Shown one piece after another: positions 1 to 4,848 of a stretch of DNA of 9,730 bases. The position numbers and the translations under genes are program-made. The stretch comes from an uncultured Desulfuromonadales bacterium (lineage in GTDB: Bacteria; Desulfobacterota; Desulfuromonadia; Desulfuromonadales; Geopsychrobacteraceae), in assembly GCA_945788205.1 (NCBI GenBank), contig CALZLE010000385.1, positions 1 to 9,730 on the forward strand, in the 5' to 3' direction. Position 1 is the stretch's first letter. Each line of letters starts with the position of its first letter. The notes below the pieces were generated by a model. It was not told the origin of the DNA. It saw only the letters and a program-made list of their open reading frames with translations, and searched no databases.

Positions 1-85
1 CTACAGCGGCGACAACCTGCAATTTAAAGCCCATTGTGTAGTCACGTTGAGTACGCCTTTTCTGCTTGCTAGCTGCTTTGCCCAT
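1..85 (-). CDS. IS3-family transposase OrfA, N-terminal 28 codons only
   Basis: This partial reading frame starts at ATG 85-83 and continues past the left edge. The visible protein is MGKAASKQKRRTQRDYTMGF followed by KLQVVAAV. The basic start followed by R-D-Y-T-x-x-F-K-L-x-V-V is typical, from memory, of small OrfA proteins of IS3-family elements, which carry a helix-turn-helix that binds the element ends. In this family OrfA is usually fused to the DDE-type OrfB by a programmed -1 frameshift, but that part is not in the window. A good ribosome-binding site (TAGGAG) lies about nine bases upstream of the ATG. The residues that would settle the family lie outside, so the call rests on a short match and on the terminal-repeat-like sequence next to it. 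Confidence 0.7.
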   Translation of the reverse strand, partial: MGKAASKQKRRTQRDYTMGFKLQVVAAV

Positions 86-114
86 AAATAAGTCTCCTAG
101 GTGTAAACTTATTT
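86..114 (-). promoter_or_regulatory. Hairpin enclosing the transposase ribosome-binding site
   Basis: An 8-bp perfect inverted repeat (AAATAAGT / ACTTATTT, positions 86-93 and 107-114) flanks a 13-nt loop containing CCTAGGAG, the Shine-Dalgarno sequence of the transposase. In the transcript the stem would end directly against the ATG and hold the site in its loop. The stem is all A-U except for one G-C pair, so it would be weak. Several IS elements limit transposase translation from transcripts entering from outside with hairpins of this kind. A role here is inference. Confidence 0.4.
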
Positions 115-135
115 CAGGACGGGACAACCGTAATA

Positions 136-168
136 AAAAAGCCTGCGGGACTCTCCTGCAGGCTTTTT
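136..168 (-). terminator. Intrinsic terminator, usable in both directions
   Basis: A stem of GCCTGC/GCAGGC plus two outer G-C pairs and one internal mismatch (A-C on the minus-strand RNA, a G-U wobble on the plus-strand RNA) surrounds a 5-nt loop (150-154). It is flanked by A5-6 on one side and T5 on the other, so a U-tract follows the stem in either direction. It lies about ten bases past the stop of the Cys-tailed gene and ends the dut-to-hypothetical unit. It also separates that unit from the insertion sequence. Confidence 0.85.
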
Positions 169-178
169 ATTTAGGTCG

Positions 179-574
179 TCAGCAACCACATCCGCAATTG
201 TGACAAACAACTTTATCACTGCCAGACGGTTCAACCGTTTCTGGTGCAAATGCCACCCGGTTAATCCCACGTCGCAAATCCTCAACGATGTCGAGATTTT
301 TGCTTTGACAGATAATATGGCCAAGACAATAACTGGCAACGCCTGCCGACGAAAAACTGATCCGCATGCTGTTCAACAAGTCACCGTACCCTTTGATCTC
401 ACTTTTCAGCTCTTCATGAATAACGCGTAACTCGATACCAAACCTTGCGAGTTCTTCTTTCAATTCCGAGATTAGAGCTACCAAAGCCGTATCCAAGCAT
501 TCGTAACGGTCATATTTCCAAACATCTGTTGACCAGATACGGTCAAAAAAAATCACATCAAGTGTCTTGTTCAT
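179..574 (-). CDS. Hypothetical 131-residue protein with a C-terminal CxxCxCxC tail
   Basis: I do not recognise this protein with confidence. It is soluble, with no signal peptide or membrane segment. Residues 4-10 look like a beta strand (LDVIFFD). Residues 27-46 form a helix rich in Leu, Glu and Lys, followed by a likely strand and helix (GIELRVIHEEL, 46-56). The last eight residues are CHNCGCGC (Cys 124, 127, 129, 131), with further Cys at 26, 83 and 89. The clustered Cys and His suggest metal binding or thiol chemistry, which is inference. The strand-helix-strand start faintly recalls thioredoxin-like families such as DUF2703 or ArsD, but I could not establish this. The ATG at 574 lies five bases after the tsaC-like stop and an AAGG lies about twelve bases upstream of it, so translation is probably coupled. 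A terminator follows immediately. Confidence 0.8.
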   Translation of the reverse strand: MNKTLDVIFFDRIWSTDVWKYDRYECLDTALVALISELKEELARFGIELRVIHEELKSEIKGYGDLLNSMRISFSSAGVASYCLGHIICQSKNLDIVEDLRRGINRVAFAPETVEPSGSDKVVCHNCGCGC

Positions 575-579
575 TCTGT

Positions 580-1197
580 TTAAAAACCTTGCTTTATCCA
601 GGAGATATCACCACACCCCTCGCGTAACACTTCAATTTGACCATCTACCAGACTGATGACTGTAGAAGAGTCTCCGAGAGAAATCCCTCCGTCGACAACG
701 ACATCAACCATATGTCCCATCGCTTCATCAATTTCAGCAGGATCCTGAAGTGTTACCTCACCAGAAATGTTCGCACTGGTTGTTACCAATGGATGCCCGA
801 GCTCTTTGACAATTTCCTGACAAATTCTATTTTCTGGAATCCGAACACCAACAGTTTTCTGCTTTGTACTTAAGGAGTCAGGGACAATTCTGGTCGCCTC
901 CAGGACAAAAGTATATGGCCCAGGAAGATGTCGCTTCATGATCTTGAAAGCAAAGTTACTCACCTGTGCATAGTTTGATATTTCTGCAAGGTCACTACAG
1001 ATAAAAGAGAAAGGCTTGCGACTGTCTCGTTGCTTGATCTGAAAAATCTTTTTAACCCCCTTGCGGTTAAAAATATCACAGCCAATGCCATACGTCGTAT
1101 CGGTTGGATAGATAATCACACCACCGTGCTGAAGGGCTTCAACAATCTGATGGACATGACGACCATGAGGGTTTTCAGGATTGACCGACAAAATCAT
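580..1197 (-). CDS. Sua5/YciO/YrdC-family protein, probable L-threonylcarbamoyladenylate synthase
   Basis: The 205-residue protein is a single YrdC domain. TsaC/Sua5 enzymes make threonylcarbamoyl-AMP from threonine, bicarbonate and ATP, the first step of t6A formation at position 37 of ANN-decoding tRNAs. Visible family motifs are PTDTTYG (31-37), the K-x-R stretch in KQRDSRKPF (55-63), LPGPYTFVL (91-99), VGVRIP (116-121), TSANISG (140-146), SSTV (177-180) and LREG (191-194). The overall sequence is closer to E. coli YciO than to YrdC, but it keeps the Ser-Ala-Asn motif that I recall YciO lacking. An active synthase is therefore plausible, although a YciO-like role cannot be excluded. The ATG at 1197 has GAGG nine to twelve bases upstream. 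A 65-base gap separates it from the DUF493 gene, and a candidate promoter overlaps the end of that gene. Confidence 0.92.
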   Translation of the reverse strand: MILSVNPENPHGRHVHQIVEALQHGGVIIYPTDTTYGIGCDIFNRKGVKKIFQIKQRDSRKPFSFICSDLAEISNYAQVSNFAFKIMKRHLPGPYTFVLEATRIVPDSLSTKQKTVGVRIPENRICQEIVKELGHPLVTTSANISGEVTLQDPAEIDEAMGHMVDVVVDGGISLGDSSTVISLVDGQIEVLREGCGDISWIKQGF

Positions 1198-1223
1198 GTG
1201 CGTTCCTCACTCCCCAGTTAATT

Positions 1224-1236
1224 ACATTAATAATGT
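1224..1236. repeat. 13-nt palindrome (ACATTA-A-TAATGT) before the tsaC-like gene
   Basis: A perfect 6-bp inverted repeat with a single central base lies in the 65-base gap between the DUF493 and tsaC-like genes, about 27 bases before the tsaC-like start. It falls just downstream of the candidate promoter, where an operator would sit. It is AT-rich, so chance is a fair alternative. Confidence 0.4.
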
Positions 1237-1250
1237 TAAGTGATTCTACG

Positions 1251-1280
1251 TGTATAACTCGTTTAAAGCAACATTTTCAA
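1251..1280 (-). promoter_or_regulatory. Candidate sigma-70 promoter for the tsaC-like gene
   Basis: On the minus strand TTGAAA (1280-1275) and TATACA (1256-1251) are separated by 18 bases. The -35 box matches five of six consensus bases and the -10 box four of six. Transcription would begin near 1244, giving a leader of about 45 bases. The -35 box lies inside the last codons of the DUF493 gene. The gene could equally be read through from dut. Confidence 0.3.
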
Positions 1281-1535
1281 ACCATCAACCTTGCGCATTT
1301 CAGCATAAATCTTGGTGAGCTGTTGATAGTTTTGCAGTGTCACCAATACCGACACCGACTGATAATTACCTTTGCCGCTTGGGTTTGATCGTACTGAATC
1401 AGCGGCGACAACACTGTGTTGATCAATCGCAGCAACGATCGCCTGTTGAAATAGCTCCCCGGCCACTCCGACAGCTTTGAACTGATAATGGCACGGGAAA
1501 TCCAGCAAATCTTCCGGCGTCGTCTTCTCTGTCAC
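1263..1535 (-). CDS. DUF493 (YbeD-like) family protein
   Basis: This 90-residue protein matches the DUF493/YbeD family in size and pattern. It has a short acidic leader, then DFPCHYQFKAVG (13-24), a helix, a variable loop with SNPSGKGNYQSVSVLV (50-65), and a C-terminal helix ending in DGLKMLL. Known members (E. coli YbeD, H. pylori HP0495) are small alpha/beta proteins with a ferredoxin-like, ACT-resembling fold. Their function is unclear and a regulatory role has been suggested. The start is GTG at 1535, chosen because it overlaps the dut stop as GTGA, a typical arrangement for translational coupling. This Cys-containing variant keeps the whole domain and shows no sign of truncation. Confidence 0.9.
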   Translation of the reverse strand: MTEKTTPEDLLDFPCHYQFKAVGVAGELFQQAIVAAIDQHSVVAADSVRSNPSGKGNYQSVSVLVTLQNYQQLTKIYAEMRKVDGLKMLL

Positions 1536-1990
1536 GACGCTTCTCCCGACTTTCCGGTATGCCCAAAACCACCTGCACCACGATCAGTTTCAGACAAATC
1601 AGCGACTTTAATCAGCTGCGCCTGACAGACCGGCGCAACGACCAGTTGAGCAATGCGATCACCAGGGTTAACAACAAAAATTTCTTCGCCATGATTGATC
1701 AGAATGATGCCTATTTCACCCCGATAATCCGCATCGATTGTGCCAGGAGAGTTCAGCAGAGATATGCCGTGCTTAATTGCCAACCCAGACCGCGGTCGCA
1801 CCTGAACTTCAAAACCTGGAGGGATCGCTACCGCTAACCCAGTCGGGACCAGGCGCCGCTGACCTGGCAACAACTCTACAGGCTGTTCAGGACGTGCCTG
1901 AATGTCCATTCCCGCCGCCAAATCAGTCATATACTGGGGGATTTGTGCATCGGGCTGCAACTTTTTGAATTCAATTCGTGGATTATCCAT
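1532..1990 (-). CDS. dut: Deoxyuridine 5'-triphosphate nucleotidohydrolase (dUTPase)
   Basis: The enzyme hydrolyses dUTP to dUMP and pyrophosphate, keeping uracil out of DNA and supplying dUMP for thymidylate synthesis. It is a cytosolic homotrimer in this family. All five trimeric dUTPase motifs are present in order: AAGMDIQA (25-32), RPRSGLA (65-71), GTIDADYRGEI (83-93, with catalytic Asp86 and base-contacting Tyr89), GDRIAQLVV (110-118) and RGAGGFGHTG (137-146). The 152-residue length is normal. The start is the ATG at 1990. The frame stays open to 2104, but that extension has no family similarity and would run into the hairpin after pnp. Upstream lies only a weak purine stretch (GAAAAAAGA). 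The gene overlaps the DUF493 gene by four bases. Confidence 0.97.
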   Translation of the reverse strand: MDNPRIEFKKLQPDAQIPQYMTDLAAGMDIQARPEQPVELLPGQRRLVPTGLAVAIPPGFEVQVRPRSGLAIKHGISLLNSPGTIDADYRGEIGIILINHGEEIFVVNPGDRIAQLVVAPVCQAQLIKVADLSETDRGAGGFGHTGKSGEAS

Positions 1991-2033
1991 ATAGTCTTTT
2001 TTCAGTTCGCGTAATAACCTAATCGAACAATAA

Positions 2034-2061
2034 GATATAACGTGAAAAGATTTATTGCCAA
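2034..2061 (-). promoter_or_regulatory. Candidate promoter for dut
   Basis: On the minus strand TTGGCA (2061-2056) and TATATC (2039-2034) are 16 bases apart; an overlapping TATCTT gives 18. The site lies between the strong hairpin after pnp and the dut start, where a new promoter would be expected if the hairpin terminates transcription. The boxes are only moderate matches to consensus. Confidence 0.35.
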
Positions 2062-2088
2062 GAACTTTGACACTGCATACGTGAACAA

Positions 2089-2122
2089 TCGGCCGGTGAA
2101 GCATTCACACTTCACCGGCCGA
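2089..2122 (-). terminator. Strong 13-bp hairpin after pnp
   Basis: A perfect 13-bp inverted repeat (TCGGCCGGTGAAG with its complement) encloses an 8-nt loop (2102-2109). It stands about 60 bases past the pnp stop and ends that transcription unit or protects its 3' end. On the pnp strand the following bases are TTGTTCACG, a poor U-tract. The other strand has TCTTTCTTTT four bases further on. It may therefore act as a 3'-stabilising or processing structure rather than a classical terminator. Confidence 0.6.
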
Positions 2123-2138
2123 GAGTCTTTCTTTTGCT

Positions 2139-2165
2139 GCATCCGCTCAGAAATGAAGCGGCTGC
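2139..2165 (-). other. Smaller hairpin in the pnp 3' untranslated region
   Basis: GCA-x-CCGCT and its complement AGCGG-x-TGC form an 8-bp stem with one internal mismatch and a 9-nt loop. It begins about 18 bases after the pnp stop and precedes the larger hairpin. No T-run follows, so it is unlikely to terminate alone. Confidence 0.4.
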
Positions 2166-2183
2166 GTTTTTTCGAGGGACGTT

Positions 2184-4283
2184 TTAGTCCTCCTTGGGCA
2201 ACTCCAGACCAAGCGCTTCTTTACGCGACAGCTTGATCTTGCCTTGGCGGTCGACACCAATACACTTGACCAGAACCTCGTCACCTTCGTTGAGGACATC
2301 AGTGACGTTACGGACGCGTTCTTTGTCCAGTTCAGAAACGTGAACCAGACCATCGGTACCTGGGAAGATTTCGACAAAAGCGCCGAATTCCATAATTTTC
2401 TTAACCTTACCAGCATAGAGTTTGCCAACTTCAGCAGACTGAGTCAGGTCCCGAATCATCTTGATAGCTGCTTTTGCTGCAGCACCATCGGTCGAAGCGA
2501 TTTTGATCGTTCCATCGTCTTCAATATCGATGGCACAACCAGTCGCATCAATGATCCCACGGATATTTTTACCGCCGGAACCGATAACGGTGCGTACCTG
2601 ATCCTGCTTTACCTGAATGCTGGTAATCTGCGGCGCATACGGAGAAAGTTCAGCACGCGGAGCATCGATCGCCTTGGCCATCTCACCGAGGATATGGATG
2701 CAACCTTCGCGAGCCTGCTCCAGAGCTTCTTTCATGATCTCCTTGGTCACGCCAGTGATCTTGATATCCATCTGCAGAGCAGTAATCCCTCTGGCGTTTC
2801 CGGTCACCTTAAAGTCCATGTCACCCAAGTGATCCTCATCACCGAGGATATCGGAGAGAACAGCAACATTGTCTCCCTCTTTGATCAGACCCATGGCGAT
2901 ACCAGCAATCGCTTCGGAAACCGGAACACCGGCATCCATCAACGACAAGGAGGCACCACAAACAGAGGCCATCGAAGAAGAACCGTTCGACTCCAGAACA
3001 TCAGAGACAATCCGAATAGTGTACGGGAAGTCTTCGGTGCTCGGTAGAACTTGGGCGGCACTGCGCTCAGCGAGCATACCGTGACCAATCTCACGACGGC
3101 CCGGGAACAGGCGCATGCTGGTTTCGCCAACACAGAATGGAGGGAAATTGTAATGGAGCATGAATTTCTTGAAATCCATTCCCTGGACATTATCCATCCG
3201 CTGCTCATCAGTCCGGGTGCCGAGGGTAACAGCAACCAGCGCCTGAGTTTCGCCACGGGTAAACAGAGCACTACCGTGAGCACGTGGCAGCACGCCGACC
3301 TCACAGTTGATTGGGCGGATTGTGGTCATGTCACGACCATCGATACGCACGCGGTCGTTGGTGACCATCAGACGTACAATCTTTTTCTCGATGGCGCTAA
3401 GCGCAGAAGAAACTTCGTCTTCGCGACCTTCGTACTCATCAGCTAATTGTTCTTTCGCTTCGGTACGGATATCACCTAGAGCAGCATAACGCTCTTGTTT
3501 GCTCTGAATTTTAACTGCTTCTACAACCTTCGACTCTACCAGTGCGAGAGCCTTAGCAGCCAACCCTTCATCAGCCTGAGGAACTTCAAAGGCGCGCTTC
3601 TCATTGCCAACGAGTTTAGCCAGCTCTTCCTGGACAGCAATCAGCGGCTGCAGAGCATCGTGGCCAAAGAAGATGGCCTCAAGAATCTCTTCTTGTGAAA
3701 GGAACTTCGACTCGCCCTCAACCATCATGACAGCAGTCTTGGAACCGGAGACAACGATTTCAACGTCGCTGGTTTCCATCTGCTCTCTGGTCGGATTGGC
3801 AATCAGCTTACCCTCGACACGACCAACGCGAACTGCTGCGATTGGACCTTCAAAAGGAATGTCGGAAATTGCGACAGAAGCCGAGGCTGCAACCATAGCC
3901 AAGGTGTCTGGATCATTGACCATATCAGCAGAAATAACTGAAGGCATGATCTGAGTTTCGAACATGTAGCCTTTTGGGAAGAGCGGACGCATCGGACGAT
4001 CGATAAGGCGGCAGATCAGGGTCTCACGCTCAGTGGAGCCCCGCTCACGACGGAAGAAGGAACCGGGGATTTTGCCAGCTCCATAAAATTTCTCAGCATA
4101 GTTGACGGTCAGAGGGAAGAAATCCTGTCCGTCACGCATTTTTCTAGCAGAAACAACGGTACAAAGAACTTTGGTCTCACCGTAAGTGACAATAACGGCG
4201 CCGTCGGCCTGACGGGCAACCTTACCGGTTTCAATAGTCAATGGTTGTCCATTGAACTCTACTTCTACCTTTTGATAGGCCAT
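2184..4283 (-). CDS. pnp: Polyribonucleotide nucleotidyltransferase (PNPase)
   Basis: PNPase degrades RNA from the 3' end by phosphorolysis, releasing nucleoside diphosphates, and can add heteropolymeric tails. It is a ring-shaped trimer and the usual 3' exonuclease of RNA degradosomes. The 699 residues match full-length bacterial enzymes. They comprise a first RNase PH domain (about 10-220) with FFRRERGSTERETL (76-89), a helical linker (240-300), and a catalytic second RNase PH domain (about 310-535). In the latter, GDEDHLGDMDFK (481-492) holds Asp484, Asp490 and Lys492, equivalent to E. coli Asp486, Asp492 and Lys494. A KH domain with GSGGKNIRGI (568-577) and an S1 domain (about 619-687) follow. 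The C-terminus is short, without a long degradosome tail. AAGGAG stands six bases before the ATG. It follows rpsO as in E. coli, separated by a hairpin and a structured leader. Confidence 0.98.
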   Translation of the reverse strand: MAYQKVEVEFNGQPLTIETGKVARQADGAVIVTYGETKVLCTVVSARKMRDGQDFFPLTVNYAEKFYGAGKIPGSFFRRERGSTERETLICRLIDRPMRPLFPKGYMFETQIMPSVISADMVNDPDTLAMVAASASVAISDIPFEGPIAAVRVGRVEGKLIANPTREQMETSDVEIVVSGSKTAVMMVEGESKFLSQEEILEAIFFGHDALQPLIAVQEELAKLVGNEKRAFEVPQADEGLAAKALALVESKVVEAVKIQSKQERYAALGDIRTEAKEQLADEYEGREDEVSSALSAIEKKIVRLMVTNDRVRIDGRDMTTIRPINCEVGVLPRAHGSALFTRGETQALVAVTLGTRTDEQRMDNVQGMDFKKFMLHYNFPPFCVGETSMRLFPGRREIGHGMLAERSAAQVLPSTEDFPYTIRIVSDVLESNGSSSMASVCGASLSLMDAGVPVSEAIAGIAMGLIKEGDNVAVLSDILGDEDHLGDMDFKVTGNARGITALQMDIKITGVTKEIMKEALEQAREGCIHILGEMAKAIDAPRAELSPYAPQITSIQVKQDQVRTVIGSGGKNIRGIIDATGCAIDIEDDGTIKIASTDGAAAKAAIKMIRDLTQSAEVGKLYAGKVKKIMEFGAFVEIFPGTDGLVHVSELDKERVRNVTDVLNEGDEVLVKCIGVDRQGKIKLSRKEALGLELPKED

Positions 4284-4435
4284 ATTTTTCTCCTTTTACG
4301 TGTCCCAGCCATCTGGAAAACAATTCAGCCTTGTTATAAATAAGCTGTAGGAGGTTGGCCTGAGACAACCCTGCTCATAGAAGAACAGCGATTCTCTCCG
4401 GACAGCCTCCAGAGCTACGACAGTTTAAAGACAAA
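4284..4435 (-). promoter_or_regulatory. Structured pnp leader
   Basis: About 150 non-coding bases lie between the hairpin after rpsO and pnp. On the minus strand CUCUGGA/UCCGGAG (4414-4396) forms a 7-bp hairpin with one wobble and a 5-nt loop. GGTTG/CAACC (4370-4353) forms a second small hairpin. A GGAGG (4410-4406) could instead pair with CCTCC (4354-4350), partly competing with both. The strong Shine-Dalgarno sequence AAGGAG is at 4295-4290. In E. coli the pnp leader is cut by RNase III and PNPase then represses its own synthesis. A similar control here is inference, since the structures do not prove homology. Confidence 0.4.
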
Positions 4436-4459
4436 CAGCATGCCCCGAAAGGCATGCTG
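4436..4459 (-). terminator. Intrinsic terminator between rpsO and pnp, possibly partial
   Basis: A perfect 9-bp stem (CAGCATGCC with GGCATGCTG) and a 6-nt loop begin eight bases past the rpsO stop. On the minus strand it is followed by TTTGTCTTTAAA, a broken U-tract. Such a tract would give incomplete termination, allowing less pnp than rpsO, as known for the E. coli rpsO-pnp pair. I see no convincing promoter between this hairpin and pnp, which favours read-through. Confidence 0.75.
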
Positions 4460-4466
4460 CTCAGTT

Positions 4467-4733
4467 TTAGCGGCGGATACCGAGAGCCTTAATAATCGTT
4501 CGGTAACGCTCGATGTCCTGCTTGATCAAATAATCAAGCAAGCGGCGACGCTGGCCGACCATCTTCAGCAATCCGCGGCGGGAGTGATGGTCCTTCTTAT
4601 GGGTCTTGAAGTGACCTGTCAGGTAAGTGATTCGCTCAGACAGAAGAGCAATTTGAACTTCCGGGGAGCCGGTATCACCTTCGTGACGCTTGTATTCATT
4701 GATAATTTCTTGTTTACGTTCTGTGCCCAGCAC
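4467..4733 (-). CDS. rpsO: 30S ribosomal protein S15
   Basis: S15 is a primary-binding protein of the small subunit that binds the 16S rRNA central domain at a three-way junction and nucleates platform assembly. The 88-residue, four-helix protein shows the family pattern: ERKQEIINEYKRHEGDTGSPEVQ (5-27), LLSERITYLTGHFKTHKKDHHSRRGL (30-55) with the RNA-contacting HKKDHHSRRGL stretch, and QRRRLLDYL (61-69) towards the C-terminus. The start is GTG at 4733, fixed by AAGGAG six bases upstream. An ATG inside the spacer (4738) is out of frame and too close to that site. S15 commonly represses its own translation by binding its leader, and the 115-base leader here has alternative hairpins. Confidence 0.97.
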   Translation of the reverse strand: MLGTERKQEIINEYKRHEGDTGSPEVQIALLSERITYLTGHFKTHKKDHHSRRGLLKMVGQRRRLLDYLIKQDIERYRTIIKALGIRR

Positions 4734-4848
4734 TGCATTCTCCTTTTAGTTATCTATAAAGCCAGTGGCGTGGCTTGTTTAAGCCTTGTTTTCAACCTAC
4801 GCTATCTACCATAGTTAGGCGGCCCTGTAAAGAATATTCAAACTTTAA
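4734..4848 (-). promoter_or_regulatory. rpsO leader with two mutually exclusive hairpins
   Basis: This is the gap between truB and rpsO. On the minus strand the segment AAGCCA (4776-4771) can pair upstream with GGCTT (4785-4781, 4-nt loop) or downstream with TGGCTT (4764-4759, 6-nt loop), but not with both at once. The second hairpin ends about twelve bases before the Shine-Dalgarno sequence (4747-4742). Neither hairpin is followed by a T-run, so translational control is likelier than attenuation. A weak -10-like TATAGA overlaps the region. An S15-binding role is inference from the frequency of S15 autoregulation. Confidence 0.4.

Larger units (their letters stand above)
1..126 (-). mobile_element. 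End of an IS3-like insertion sequence (rest lies outside the window)
   Basis: The start of an orfA-like transposase runs off the left edge. Upstream of it the minus strand reads TGTCCCGTCCTGAAATAAG, beginning at 126, which looks like an IS3-family terminal inverted repeat opening with the usual 5'-TG. The boundary at 126 (or 127) is inferred, because the other end and the target duplication are not visible. The element sits about ten bases past the intrinsic terminator of the preceding host gene and is read in the same direction as that gene. Insertion there would do little harm to the host operon. Confidence 0.6.

Noticed and set aside
167..181. TGA after CHNCGCGC as a selenocysteine codon
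   Set aside because: Only three further codons follow before a TAA, and the next structure is an ordinary terminator rather than a selenocysteine insertion element.
1991..2104. 38-residue N-terminal extension of dUTPase
   Set aside because: It has no family similarity, would start inside the loop of the hairpin after pnp, and the normal dUTPase length is reached from the ATG at 1990.
2244..3047. Plus-strand open frame of 267 codons
   Set aside because: It is antisense to the strongly conserved pnp, resembles no protein family I know, and is explained by the codon pattern of the opposite strand.
4330..4345. Possible -10 box (TATAAC) before pnp
   Set aside because: No acceptable -35 sequence lies 15-19 bases upstream, so I did not call a promoter.
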